Below, one piece after another: positions 34,325-42,743 of a stretch of DNA of 64,000 nucleotides. Numbering within the stretch: position 1 is the first letter of the stretch; each line of letters starts with the position of its first letter. The DNA comes from Herbaspirillum sp. LeCh32-8. Its GTDB lineage: Bacteria; Pseudomonadota; Gammaproteobacteria; Burkholderiales; Burkholderiaceae_D. Below the pieces are notes generated by a model that did no database searches, was not told the origin of the DNA, and saw only the letters and a list, made by a program, of their open reading frames with translations. The position numbers and the translations under genes were made by a program. Where the stretch lies: the NCBI RefSeq assembly GCF_017814915.1, contig NZ_JAGIPZ010000008.1, forward strand, positions 162,569-226,568. Reading direction: 5' to 3'.

Positions 34325-35514
34325 CACACCGCTCCCCGCTCGCGCATCGCGGCGATCTGCTCGGCGCCGTAGCCCAGCTTGGCGAGAATGCTGTCGGTGT
34401 GCTGCCCCAGAGCGGGGATTGCGTCCATGCGGTAGTCGTAGGTGTCATTAGCCCCCGGCGGCAGCAGCGCCGGCAAGGCGCCGGCCGGCGAACCGACCTC
34501 GGCCCAGCGCTTGCGCGCGGCCAGTTGCGGGTGCTCCCAAATGTCTTGCATGGTGGAGACGTGGGCGTTGGCGATCTGCGCCTCGTCCAGCCGCGCCACC
34601 ACCTGCTCGGCCGTCATGTCGGCAAACATTGTCAGGATCAGCGCACGCAGCGCGTCGCGGTTCTCGTGGCGGCGCGAGTTGTTGTTGAAGCGTTCGTCGC
34701 CGGCCAGTGCTGCATCTTGCAGCACCACTTCGCAGAACACCCTCCACTCGCGCTCGTTCTGCAGGCCCAGCATCACTGTCTTGCCGTCGCCGGCGGTGAA
34801 CGGGCCGTAGGGATAGATGGTGGCGTGCTCGGCGCCCGAACGCACCGGCGCCGAGGCACCCTGGTAGGCGTAGTACATCGGGAAACTCATCCACTCGGTC
34901 AGCGCCTCCAGCATCGACAGGTCGATGTGGCTGCCTTTGCCGTCGCGCCCGCGCTTGATCAGCGCGGCCAGGATGTTGGAGTAGGCGTACATGCCGGCGG
35001 CGATGTCGGCGATCGAGCAACCGGCCTTGGCCATGTCATCGCGGGTGCCGGTCACCGACAGGAAGCCACCCTCGCTCTGGATCAGCAGGTCGTAGGCCTT
35101 CTTGTCCCGGTAAGGACCGTCTTCGCCGTAGCCTGAGATGTCGCACACGATCAGGCGCGGATGCTTCTTGTGCAGCACCTCGGCCGACAAGCCCAGGCCG
35201 GCGGCAGCGCCCGGCGCCAGGTTCTGCACCAGCACGTCGGCTTCTTCCAGCAGCTTGGCGATGATCTGCTTGCCGTCTTCGTCCTTCAGGTTCAGCGTCA
35301 GGCTTTCCTTGGAACGGTTGGTCCAGACGAAGTGCGACGACAGGCCGTTGACGCGGGTGTCGTAGCCGCGCGCGAAGTCGCCCACGCCGGGACGCTCGAT
35401 CTTGATCACGCGGGCGCCGAGGTCGGCCAGCTGGCGCGTGCAGAACGGCGCGGCGATGGCGTGCTCCAGGCTGATGACGGTGATGCCCTCCAGCGGGCGG
35501 TTCGATGGCAGCAT
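34324..35514 (-). CDS. ict: Family III CoA-transferase (CaiB/BaiF), probable itaconate CoA-transferase
   Basis: A 396-residue family III transferase that moves CoA from a donor thioester to a carboxylic acid; itaconate is the likely acceptor by context. Typical blocks are PLEGITVISLEHAIAAPFCTRQLADLGARVIKIERPGVGDFAR at the N-terminus, the VNGLSSHFVWTNRSKESLTLNLKDEDGK region and CDISGYGEDGPYRDKKAYDLLIQSEGGFLSVTG. It is followed directly by the CitE-like lyase with overlapping stop/start. Family III includes many substrates, so the itaconate assignment depends on the operon match. Confidence 0.75.
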   Translation of the reverse strand: MLPSNRPLEGITVISLEHAIAAPFCTRQLADLGARVIKIERPGVGDFARGYDTRVNGLSSHFVWTNRSKESLTLNLKDEDGKQIIAKLLEEADVLVQNLAPGAAAGLGLSAEVLHKKHPRLIVCDISGYGEDGPYRDKKAYDLLIQSEGGFLSVTGTRDDMAKAGCSIADIAAGMYAYSNILAALIKRGRDGKGSHIDLSMLEALTEWMSFPMYYAYQGASAPVRSGAEHATIYPYGPFTAGDGKTVMLGLQNEREWRVFCEVVLQDAALAGDERFNNNSRRHENRDALRALILTMFADMTAEQVVARLDEAQIANAHVSTMQDIWEHPQLAARKRWAEVGSPAGALPALLPPGANDTYDYRMDAIPALGQHTDSILAKLGYGAEQIAAMRERGAV

Positions 35515-35547
35515 GATGTTTCCTCTTCGTTGTCTTGGTGCGCGCGC

Positions 35548-36960
35548 TTAAAACAACTCGCTCAGTGCGCGCTCTTCGTGCAGGCCCCAGGCACGCGCGA
35601 TGATGCGCTGGATTTCGGCGTCGCTGGCGGCGCCTGAGAAGGCGATCAACTTTGCCGCCTTGCGCTCCAGCTCGGCACGCGAGAGCGTGTTGTCCGGATC
35701 GCCCTTGGGCACGTCGACGGCGGCGGCGAACTTGCGGCCGTCGGTGGTTTCAACTTCAACGCGGCCCAGCCATCGCGCGGGATAGGCGCCGTCGACCTCC
35801 TGGTCCAGCGTCATCTTCACCTTCTCGCGGAACTGCGCCACGCGCGGATCCTGCAGCGCCTGCTGCTCGAACTCGGTCAGGCCGGCCTGCTGGTGCACGG
35901 CGATCAGGCCCAGCACCGTTCCCATGGAGAACTTGGCCTGGTGCACCGTCTGCGGATTGACCACCGGGCCCAGCACGTCGATGGCGCCCTGGTGCACGCG
36001 CGTGTTCACCGCCGCGATCTGGTCATGACGCAGGCCCTCGCGCTGCATCAGCAGTTGCAGCGCATCGGCGGCCGGATGCGTGTGGCGGCACGAGGCGTGA
36101 AACTTGAAAGACGTTTCGGCGGTAGCCCAGCGCGATCCCAGGCCGTCGGTCAGCTTGGCCGGGTCGGCATCGCTCGACATGCCGGCGGCCATGCCTTGCG
36201 CACCTTCCAGGATGCGCTGCGCGCCGGTGAAGCCGTCACGCGTCAGGTAGGCCGCGAGCAAACCGTCGGCGGCGGCCTTGCCGGTGTGCAGCTGCTTGGA
36301 GTCCGCGGCGTCGCGCAGGAACTCCCACAGGCCGGCGGCCTGCGTGCCGGCCGAGCCGAGCGCATGCAGGAACTGCCTGGTGTCGAAGTCCATCAGCTTG
36401 CCCACGGCGACGGCCGCGGCCAGCGTGCCTACGGTGCCGGTGGTGTGGAAGATGCGGTAGTGCGAACGGCCCATGAATTCGCCGATGCGGATGCCCGCCT
36501 CATAACCGGCCACCGCCGCCATTAGCAAATCGGCGCCCGATTTGCCAAGATCTTGCGCGGTCGCCAGCGCGGCCGGGAATACCACTGCTGCCGGATGGAA
36601 CACTGAGCCGTTGTGCACGTCGTCCTGCTCCACCAGGTGCGAGGACGCGCCGTTGACCAGCGCCGCGAAATACGGCGAGCTGGACTTGCGGCTGGTCAGG
36701 ATGGTGGCCGATCCTTCCTTGGGCCCCATCGCCGCGGCGTAGCGCTCGATGATCTCGATCTGGCGCGCGCCCTTGCCGGCCAGCGCCGAGGCGAACCAGT
36801 CGAGGAACAGGTCTTCAGTGCGGGCGATCACCGCCGGCGGGATGTCCTGATAGCGCAGGCCGGCCAGGAAGGCGGCGAGCGTGCGCGAGGGACTGTCGGT
36901 GTTGGCGTCGGTGTTGGCGTCGGTGTTGACGTCGTTGCGGGGCTTGGCGGCGGTGCTCAT
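35548..36960 (-). CDS. MmgE/PrpD family protein
   Basis: A 470-residue member of the MmgE/PrpD family (2-methylcitrate dehydratase, cis-aconitate decarboxylase and relatives). I start at ATG 36960 (MSTAAKPRNDVNTD); the longer frame upstream is antisense to the acyl-CoA dehydrogenase. Family blocks are LFLDWFASALAGKGARQIEII, VEQDDVHNGSVFHPAAVVFPAALA (catalytic-type D/H region) and ASCRHTHPAADALQLL. The N-terminus contains a minisatellite-encoded NTDA repeat. The role may be a cis-aconitate/itaconate-related isomerase or decarboxylase step, but this is inference. In P. aeruginosa a PrpD-like gene sits at the same place in the itaconate cluster. Confidence 0.82.
   Translation of the reverse strand: MSTAAKPRNDVNTDANTDANTDSPSRTLAAFLAGLRYQDIPPAVIARTEDLFLDWFASALAGKGARQIEIIERYAAAMGPKEGSATILTSRKSSSPYFAALVNGASSHLVEQDDVHNGSVFHPAAVVFPAALATAQDLGKSGADLLMAAVAGYEAGIRIGEFMGRSHYRIFHTTGTVGTLAAAVAVGKLMDFDTRQFLHALGSAGTQAAGLWEFLRDAADSKQLHTGKAAADGLLAAYLTRDGFTGAQRILEGAQGMAAGMSSDADPAKLTDGLGSRWATAETSFKFHASCRHTHPAADALQLLMQREGLRHDQIAAVNTRVHQGAIDVLGPVVNPQTVHQAKFSMGTVLGLIAVHQQAGLTEFEQQALQDPRVAQFREKVKMTLDQEVDGAYPARWLGRVEVETTDGRKFAAAVDVPKGDPDNTLSRAELERKAAKLIAFSGAASDAEIQRIIARAWGLHEERALSELF
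36896..36931. repeat. 12-bp tandem repeat inside the MmgE/PrpD gene
   Basis: Three in-frame copies of TCGGTGTTGGCG (third copy TTGACG), encoding NTDA-type repeats near the protein N-terminus. Length is a multiple of three, so slippage changes the copy number without breaking the frame. Confidence 0.8.
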
Positions 36961-37004
36961 GGGCGTCTCCTTGTCTGTTCTCGGCGCGGCTCTCTCCTGC
37001 TGCG

Positions 37005-38171
37005 TCAGAACGAGCGCGGCAGGCCGAGGATATGTTCGGCCACGTAGGAATAGATCAGGTTGGTCGAGATCGGCGCCACCTGGTACAAACGCGTTTCGCG
37101 GAACTTGCGCTCGACGTCGTATTCGCAAGCGAAGCCGAAGCCGCCGTGCGTCTGCAGGCAGACATTGGCCGCCTCCCACGAAGCCTTGGCCGCCAGGAAC
37201 TTGGCCATGTTGGCCTGGGCGCCGCAGGGCTGGTGCGCGTCGAACAGCTCGCAGGCCTTGTAGCGCATCAGGTTGGCCGCTTCCAGTTCGATGTAGGCGT
37301 CGGCGATGGGGAACTGCACGCCCTGGTTCATGCCGATGGGGCGGTCGAACACCACGCGCTCCTTGGCGTAGGCGGCGGCCTTGTCGATGAACCAGTAACC
37401 GTCGCCGATGCACTCGGCGGCGATCAGGGTGCGCTCGGCGTTCAGGCCGTCGAGGATGTACTTGAAGCCCTTGCCCTCTTCGCCGATCAGGTTCTCGGCC
37501 GGGATTTCCAGGTTATCGAAGAACAGCTCATTGGTTTCGTGGTTGACCATGTTCAGGATCGGGCGCACTTCCATGCCACGGCCGATCGCGTCCTTCAGGT
37601 TGACGATGAAGATCGACATGCCTTCCGACTTCTTCTTCACCTGGTCCAGCGGCGTGGTGCGCGCCAAGAGGATCATCAGGTCGGAGTGCTGGATGCGCGA
37701 GATCCATACCTTCTGGCCGTTGACCACGTAGCGGTCGCCCTTCTTGATCGCGACGGTCTTGATCTTGGTGGTGTCGGTGCCGGTGGTGGGCTCGGTCACG
37801 CCCATGGATTGCAGGCGCAGCTCGCCGGTGGCGATCCTGGGCAGGTAGAGCTGCTTCTGCTGCTCGGAGCCGTGGCGCAGCAGCGTGCCCATGTTGTACA
37901 TCTGGCCGTGGCAGGCGCCGGAGTTGCCGCCGGCGCGGTTGATCTCTTCCATGATCACCGAGGCCTCGGTCAGGCCCAGGCCGGAGCCGCCGTACTCCTG
38001 CGGGATCAGCGCGGCCAGCCAGCCGGCCTTGGTGAGCGCGTCGACAAAGTCCTCGGGATAGCCGCGGGCCTCGTCCACCTTGCGCCAGTATTCTGCGGGG
38101 AAGGTATTGCACAGATCGCGCACTGCATCGCGCAGATCGCCATAAGCGTCATTGGGCGCTTGATACGACAT
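37005..38171 (-). CDS. Acyl-CoA dehydrogenase
   Basis: A 388-residue FAD-dependent acyl-CoA dehydrogenase (three-domain fold). FAD/substrate blocks are LQSMGVTEPTTGTDTTKIKT, QKVWISRIQHSDL and LNAERTLIAAECIGDGYWFIDKAAAYAKERVVFDRPIG; the C-terminal HGGFGFACEYDVERKFRETRLYQVAPISTNLIYSYVAEHILGLPRSF is complete. By position it corresponds to the acyl-CoA dehydrogenase next to ich in P. aeruginosa. It could act on itaconyl- or methylsuccinyl-type CoA esters; this is inferred. Confidence 0.88.
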   Translation of the reverse strand: MSYQAPNDAYGDLRDAVRDLCNTFPAEYWRKVDEARGYPEDFVDALTKAGWLAALIPQEYGGSGLGLTEASVIMEEINRAGGNSGACHGQMYNMGTLLRHGSEQQKQLYLPRIATGELRLQSMGVTEPTTGTDTTKIKTVAIKKGDRYVVNGQKVWISRIQHSDLMILLARTTPLDQVKKKSEGMSIFIVNLKDAIGRGMEVRPILNMVNHETNELFFDNLEIPAENLIGEEGKGFKYILDGLNAERTLIAAECIGDGYWFIDKAAAYAKERVVFDRPIGMNQGVQFPIADAYIELEAANLMRYKACELFDAHQPCGAQANMAKFLAAKASWEAANVCLQTHGGFGFACEYDVERKFRETRLYQVAPISTNLIYSYVAEHILGLPRSF

Positions 38172-38214
38172 GGTGTGTCTCCAGAAAACGTGAATGAATG
38201 ATCGTCGGACCGGC

Positions 38215-39075
38215 TCAGGCCAGGATCGCCTCGGCCTGCATCGCCAGCTCGCCGCGCAGGTTCTGCGCCCACAGCTGGACCGACTTGCCGTCGGCGGAAG
38301 GCTTGCCGCACAGCTCGAAACCTTCGATGTCGAACAGGCTGCCCACCGCGCGGAAATTGAATTCGCGCAGCACCGCCTGCGGCATCTCGCGCGCCAGCAG
38401 GTCGGCCAGCAAGGTGGCGATCAGCGGGCCGTGCACGATCAGGCCCGGATAGCCTTCGACTTCAGTGACATAGGTGCGGTCGTAGTGGATGCGATGGCCG
38501 TTGAAGGTCAACGCGGAGTAGCGGAACAGCAGCACCGGATCCGGATCGACGCGACGCTTCCATTGCGCGTCGGTCGGCGCCGCCTTGGGCGCGACAGGCG
38601 CTGCGACGGGTTGCGGCATCTCGCGGTAGACGATGTCGTGTTCTTCATGAATGCAGACCTGGCCGCCGTGGCCGATCTCATGCTTGACGGTAACGAAGGC
38701 CAGCGCGCCGGTGCGACCATGCTTGACGTCGACGCTGGCGATGCGCGAGGTTTTCTGCGCCGTCGCGCCGACCGGCAGCGGCGCAGCGAAGCGCAGGCGA
38801 CCGCCGGCCCACATGCGGCGCGGTAACGGCACCGGCGGCAGGAAACCGCCGCGCTTGGGGTGGCCGTCGTCGCCGACGTCGGACTGCTTGCACACGGTCC
38901 AGAAATAAATCCAGTGCCACAGGGGCGGCAAGGCATCGCCTTCACGCGGCTGCTGCGGGCCGTCGATGCAGGCGGCCAGCGCCGCTGCGAAGGCGGGCGT
39001 GATGTGGTCGTCGCGGCGTTCGGTCTTGTCGACCCATTGACGCAGCATGCTCAGGTCGAGATCGGGGGTCGACAT
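38215..39075 (-). CDS. ich: MaoC/HTD2-type hydratase, probable itaconyl-CoA hydratase
   Basis: A 286-residue double hot-dog protein of the FAS1/HTD2-MaoC type (mesaconyl-C4-CoA hydratase-like). The start ATG 39075 gives MSTPDLDLSMLRQWVDKTERRDDHITPAFAAALAACID; the longer frame to 39348 is in the promoter region. Hot-dog blocks are LPPLWHWIYFWTVCKQSDVGDDGHPKRGGFLPPVPLPRRMWAGG and the second half GHRIHYDRTYVTEVEGYPGLIVHGPLIATLLADL with the hydratase D/H-type motif. It is the first gene of the operon and divergent from LysR. The substrate is inferred from context. Confidence 0.72.
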   Translation of the reverse strand: MSTPDLDLSMLRQWVDKTERRDDHITPAFAAALAACIDGPQQPREGDALPPLWHWIYFWTVCKQSDVGDDGHPKRGGFLPPVPLPRRMWAGGRLRFAAPLPVGATAQKTSRIASVDVKHGRTGALAFVTVKHEIGHGGQVCIHEEHDIVYREMPQPVAAPVAPKAAPTDAQWKRRVDPDPVLLFRYSALTFNGHRIHYDRTYVTEVEGYPGLIVHGPLIATLLADLLAREMPQAVLREFNFRAVGSLFDIEGFELCGKPSADGKSVQLWAQNLRGELAMQAEAILA

Positions 39076-39389
39076 GGTCTCCTCTGCATTCGTTATCGTT
39101 TTGGAATGCGGGCCAGTCTGTTCCTCCGCAGACACAAGGACAATCTGTATTTTTGGAAGGGGGGCTTTCGCGATTGTGAAGTCACACACTGCGCGCACGA
39201 TGCGCGGCGGATGCGGCGGCGCAGCACGCGAGGCGAGGTCAGGAACGGCAAATCGGCGTAACATGAATGCCCAACAGGGAGACACCCGGAGACATCCGCC
39301 AGAAGATTTCCGCACGGCGCAGCAAGCGCGCAGCAACGCAAACGCCATCCCTCCCCGCCCACACCTGCATCATCAGCCCGGACCATGCC
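39076..39389. other. Divergent regulatory region of the itaconate-type locus
   Basis: This 314-bp region should hold both the operon promoter (minus strand) and the lysR promoter. A 20-bp imperfect dyad beginning ATTC and ending GAAT, near 39090-39109, and CAGA...TCTG near 39128-39147 are weak LTTR-box candidates. The 3' part (39250-39389) is an open frame continuing from lysR but without family sequence. Confidence 0.4.
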
Positions 39390-40361
39390 ATGCTCTTCGA
39401 CCTCACCGACCTGCGGCTCTTCATCCTGATCGCCGAACTCAACAGCCTCACGCGCAGCGCCGAGCGCATGAACCTCTCGCTGGCCGCCACCAGCAACCGC
39501 ATCAAGGAACTGGAGACGCGCTTCGGCACCCGGCTGCTCTATCGCGAGAGCAAGGGCGTGCAGCTGACGCCGGCCGGCCAGACGCTGCTGCATCACGCGC
39601 AACAATTCATGCAGCAGGTCGAGCACCTCAAGAGCGACATGCAGCAGTACAACAACGGCATCAAGGGCTACATCCGCATCTTCGCCAACACTACCGCGGT
39701 GACCGAGTTCATGCCGGAGATCCTGGGCAAGTTCCTGGCCTCGCACCCGCAGGTCAACGTGGCGCTGGAAGAGCGACTGAACCACGACATCATGCGCGGC
39801 ATCCAGGAAGGCACGGCCGACATCGGCATCGTCGCCGGCCCGGTGCAGGGCGATGGACTGGAGGTGCTGAACTTCTCGACCGACCGCCTGGTGCTGGCCA
39901 CCGCGCTGGAACATCCGTTGGCCGGCGCCGGCACCCTGCCCTTCATCGACACGCTGGAGTACGAACACGTCGGCCTGCACGAAGGCAGCACGCTGCACCA
40001 CTTCCTGAGCAAGATCGTCACCGAGAACGGACAGCGCCTGAAACTGCGCATTCAGGTGCGCAGCTTCGAGGCGATGTGCCGCATGATCGAGACCAACGTC
40101 GGCATCGGCATCGTGCCGTTGTCGGCGGCGCTGCGCCACCAGCAGACCATGCAGCTGGCCATCGTCGAGCTGTCCGAGCCGTGGAGCGTGCGCGAGCGCA
40201 GCATGGTGTTCCAGAACTTCGACACGTTGTCGCCGCACGCGCGCAACCTGGTCGACTTCATCCGCGAACAGACCGCGACGCCGGCGGCCGACGACGGCAA
40301 GGTCAGCGCACTGGCCGACGCCGTGAAGAAGAAAAGCGCGCGCGAAAAGAAAAGCGCCTGA
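39390..40361 (+). CDS. LysR-type regulator of the itaconate-type operon
   Basis: A 323-residue LTTR from ATG 39390 (MLFDLTDLRLFILIAELNSLTRSAERMNLSLAATSNRIKELETRFG). The effector domain is complete. The C-terminal 25 residues are Lys/Ala-rich (DAVKKKSAREKKSA) and unusual. It is divergent from the hydratase gene, as RipR/PA0877 is in the known itaconate clusters, so it is the likely itaconate-responsive activator. Confidence 0.87.
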   Translation: MLFDLTDLRLFILIAELNSLTRSAERMNLSLAATSNRIKELETRFGTRLLYRESKGVQLTPAGQTLLHHAQQFMQQVEHLKSDMQQYNNGIKGYIRIFANTTAVTEFMPEILGKFLASHPQVNVALEERLNHDIMRGIQEGTADIGIVAGPVQGDGLEVLNFSTDRLVLATALEHPLAGAGTLPFIDTLEYEHVGLHEGSTLHHFLSKIVTENGQRLKLRIQVRSFEAMCRMIETNVGIGIVPLSAALRHQQTMQLAIVELSEPWSVRERSMVFQNFDTLSPHARNLVDFIREQTATPAADDGKVSALADAVKKKSAREKKSA

Positions 40362-40445
40362 ACATGTCAGGCGCCTGGAGGAGGCCTTCAGCAATGGAGC
40401 GGCTTGAGCGCACTGGCGTATTGGCGTATTAGCCGTCTCCTCATT

Positions 40446-40473
40446 GTCGTCCCGGCGAAAGCCGGGATCCAGC
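40446..40473. repeat. Palindromic repeat fragment
   Basis: TCCCGGC-GAAA-GCCGGGA flanked by TGTCG and TCCAGC. It is a single half of the palindromic element seen at 7180-7455 and 57251-57479. It lies between lysR and the convergent tauE-like gene and may also serve as a terminator. Confidence 0.6.
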
Positions 40474-40543
40474 AACTTTCGTCGCGAACCTCGGACTTGC
40501 GAACAAGCCCGCCGCAGCAAAGCGCCGGCATGACGCCGCTTGA

Positions 40544-41308
40544 TCAGCCTTCGATCATCATCCACAAGGACAGCAACAGCAGCGCCCCGCAGAACAGGAT
40601 GCGCAGCCGGCGCTCCGGCAGGTGGTGCGCCAGCGCCACGCTCCAGGAAATGCTGAGCACGCCGCCCAGCGCCATCGGAATCCCCACCGCCCAATTCACG
40701 TGACCGGCATGCGCGTAGGTCCACAGCGCCACCAGCGTGCCGGGCGTGACCATCGCCAGGCCCAGGCCCTGCGCCGCCGTCTGCGTGGCGCCGAAGAAGG
40801 CGGTCAGCAGCGGCACCGCGACGATCGCCCCACCCACGCTGAAGAAGCCCGCCGACGCGCCGGCCGACATGCCGACGGTGAAGATGTACTTGCGCGACAG
40901 CACGATGGAGGTGTTAGTGCTTTGCTTCTTGCGCAGCAGCGTCCACAGGTAGTACAGCGCCAGCACGCCCATGAAGGCGGCGAAGCAAAAATGCAGGCTG
41001 CGCGCATCGATGCTGGTGGCCACGCGCGCCGAGAAATAGGTCGTGATCACCGCCGGCACGCACATCATCGCCGCCGAGCTCCACTCGATCTTGTTGCGCT
41101 GCTTGTAGCGCCAGAAAGCGATCACCACATTGGGCACGATCATCACCAGCGAGGTGCCCTGCGCCAGCTGCTGGTCCATGCCGTAGAGATAGCCCAGCAC
41201 GGGGATGGCGATCAGCCCGCCGCCAATGCCGAACAGGCCGCCCATCGCGCCCAGCAAACCACCCAGCAGGAAATTCAATACGCTGGACAAAAACAAGGAA
41301 TCCATCAT
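40544..41308 (-). CDS. Sulfite exporter TauE/SafE family membrane protein
   Basis: A 254-residue inner-membrane protein with eight predicted helices; start ATG 41308 (MMDSLFLSSVLNFLLGGLLGAMGGLFGIGGGLIAIPVLGYL). The two inverted GGxxGIGGG-type repeats of the family are at the N-terminus and near ASAGFFSVGGAIVAVPLLTAFFG. Family members move sulfite, sulfonates or organic anions outward. The substrate is unknown. The longer frame to 41497 overlaps the divergent small ORF and is not used. Confidence 0.85.
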   Translation of the reverse strand: MMDSLFLSSVLNFLLGGLLGAMGGLFGIGGGLIAIPVLGYLYGMDQQLAQGTSLVMIVPNVVIAFWRYKQRNKIEWSSAAMMCVPAVITTYFSARVATSIDARSLHFCFAAFMGVLALYYLWTLLRKKQSTNTSIVLSRKYIFTVGMSAGASAGFFSVGGAIVAVPLLTAFFGATQTAAQGLGLAMVTPGTLVALWTYAHAGHVNWAVGIPMALGGVLSISWSVALAHHLPERRLRILFCGALLLLSLWMMIEG

Positions 41309-41383
41309 CGGTGTAAAGTTATGCGTCTGCGCGCGCCATCTGCCATCCGGCGGTGCGGCGTTCAAATAAAAAAGGAGACTGTC

Positions 41384-41467
41384 ATGAGCGGCGCCATCGT
41401 ATTCGCGTTGGAAATGGGCGTGGTCGCCATCATCGCGTTGGCTGTCTACATGGTGGTCAAGAAGTAG
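41384..41467 (+). CDS. Small single-span membrane peptide (27 aa)
   Basis: A 27-codon ORF from ATG 41384, MSGAIVFALEMGVVAIIALAVYMVVKK. A very strong ribosome site, AAAAAAGGAG, lies 7 bases upstream. It is a single hydrophobic helix with a short acidic/basic balance and a Lys-Lys tail, so a typical small inner-membrane peptide. It is divergent from tauE by 75 bp and may share its promoter region. No family is recognised; KdpF-like or CydX-like peptides have this form but the context does not match. Confidence 0.6.
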   Translation: MSGAIVFALEMGVVAIIALAVYMVVKK

Positions 41468-41516
41468 GTTCCGGGGCTTTACCGCCCCGCCTGCCAAGCC
41501 CGCCAGTGTAGCGCAG

Positions 41517-41548
41517 CCCGGCCCTTGCTGTCATATGCAAGGGCCGGG
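41517..41548 (+). terminator. GC-rich hairpin after the 27-aa ORF
   Basis: A 12-bp perfect stem CCCGGCCCTTGC / GCAAGGGCCGGG with loop TGTCATAT. It has no U-tract, so termination is possible but not assured. A shorter stem GGGGC/GCCCC lies just before it near 41473-41487. Confidence 0.5.
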
Positions 41549-41663
41549 CCGCTCCGGCAGATCTCCCTGTGCAACGGCATGCATGACGTAACAACAACGA
41601 CAGCACACGCACAACAAGCGGCATCGCAAACCGCCAACCACCTCATGCAAAGGAAAGACACAA

Positions 41664-42443
41664 ATGGATTTGGGACTCAAAGGTAAAACCGCGCTGGTAT
41701 GCGCATCGAGCAAAGGCCTGGGCCGCGCCTGCGCACTCTCGCTGGCGCGCGAAGGCGTGGCCGTGACCATGCTGGCCCGCGGCAAGGAAGCGCTGGAAGC
41801 CGCCGCCGCGGAAATCCGCGCGGAAACCGGCGCCACCATCACCACGGTGGCCTGCGACATCACCACCCCCGAAGGCCGCGCGCTGGCGCTGGCCGCCTGC
41901 CCCAGCCCGGACATCCTGGTCACCAACGCCGGCGGCCCCAAGCCCGGCGACTTCCGCGACTGGTCGCGCGACGACTGGATCGCCGCCGTGGACGCCAACA
42001 TGCTGACCCCGATCGAGCTCATCAAGGCCACCGTCGACGGCATGATCGCCCGCCGCTTCGGCCGCATCGTCAACATCACCTCCAGCGCGGTGCGCGCGCC
42101 GATCGACATCCTCGGCCTCTCCAACGGCGCCCGCTCGGGCCTGACCGGCTTCGTCGCCGGCCTCTCGCGCAAGACGGTGGCCAGCAACGTCACCATCAAC
42201 AACCTGCTGCCCGGCCCCTTCGAAACCGACCGCCTGCGCGCCACCGCCCAGGGCGCAGCAACTGAAAGCGGCAAGAGCGTCGACGACGTGCTGGCCGAAC
42301 GCCGCAAGCTGAACCCCTCCGGCCGCTTCGGCGACCCGGCCGAGTTCGGCGACGCCTGCGCCTACCTGTGCAGCGCCCAAGCCGGTTTCATCACCGGCCA
42401 GAACCTGCTGATGGACGGCGGCGCCTACCCCGGCACGTTCTGA
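41664..42443 (+). CDS. SDR family protein with changed catalytic Tyr/Lys
   Basis: A 259-residue short-chain dehydrogenase/reductase-like protein. The cofactor loop ASSKGLGRA and the NAG-type segment VTNAGGPKPG are present, as is Ser in NITSSAVRA. The catalytic YxxxK is replaced by NGARS (LGLSNGARSGLTGF), so the usual Tyr and Lys are missing. Several SDR subfamilies with this sequence exist (annotated as 3-oxoacyl-ACP reductase-like), and their activity is uncertain. The ATG at 41664 follows GGAAAG. It is a single-gene unit before a tRNA. Confidence 0.82.
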   Translation: MDLGLKGKTALVCASSKGLGRACALSLAREGVAVTMLARGKEALEAAAAEIRAETGATITTVACDITTPEGRALALAACPSPDILVTNAGGPKPGDFRDWSRDDWIAAVDANMLTPIELIKATVDGMIARRFGRIVNITSSAVRAPIDILGLSNGARSGLTGFVAGLSRKTVASNVTINNLLPGPFETDRLRATAQGAATESGKSVDDVLAERRKLNPSGRFGDPAEFGDACAYLCSAQAGFITGQNLLMDGGAYPGTF

Positions 42444-42543
42444 GCGGCAAGCTCGGGACTTTCAAACAGGAAAGAGTTGGGCGCCAGGCAAGTGATGTAT
42501 AATGCGCCCCTCGCGATGCCCTCTCACCGGGCATCCGCCACAA

Positions 42544-42633
42544 GGAGGTTTGGGTGAGCGGTTTAAACCAGCAGTCTTGAAAACTGCCGACGGAGTGATC
42601 CGTCCGTGAGTTCGAATCTCACAGCCTCCGCCA
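42544..42633 (+). tRNA. tRNA-Ser (anticodon TGA)
   Basis: 90 nt with a long variable arm. The acceptor GGAGGTT pairs with AGCCTCC, then discriminator G and an encoded CCA. The anticodon arm is GCAGT-CTTGAAA-ACTGC with TGA at 42578-42580. The T arm contains TTCGAAT. A terminator follows. Confidence 0.95.
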
Positions 42634-42643
42634 GGACACAATA

Positions 42644-42676
42644 GAAAACGGGCCTCGATTGAGGCCCGTTTTCTTT
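42644..42676 (+). terminator. Terminator of tRNA-Ser
   Basis: A 13-bp stem GAAAACGGGCCTC / GAGGCCCGTTTTC with loop GATT and T tail. It also lies just downstream of hxsC on the other strand and may serve both. Confidence 0.9.
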
Positions 42677-42743
42677 GCTACCCACAAATGCAATTGTGAT
42701 TGCTCCTTAACATCTGGCAGGCATTCTTGCGCCTAAGCAAATA

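Noticed and set aside
36896..36931. Possible CRISPR-like repeat
   Set aside because: Units are 12 bp, directly adjacent and in frame in a coding region, with no spacers.
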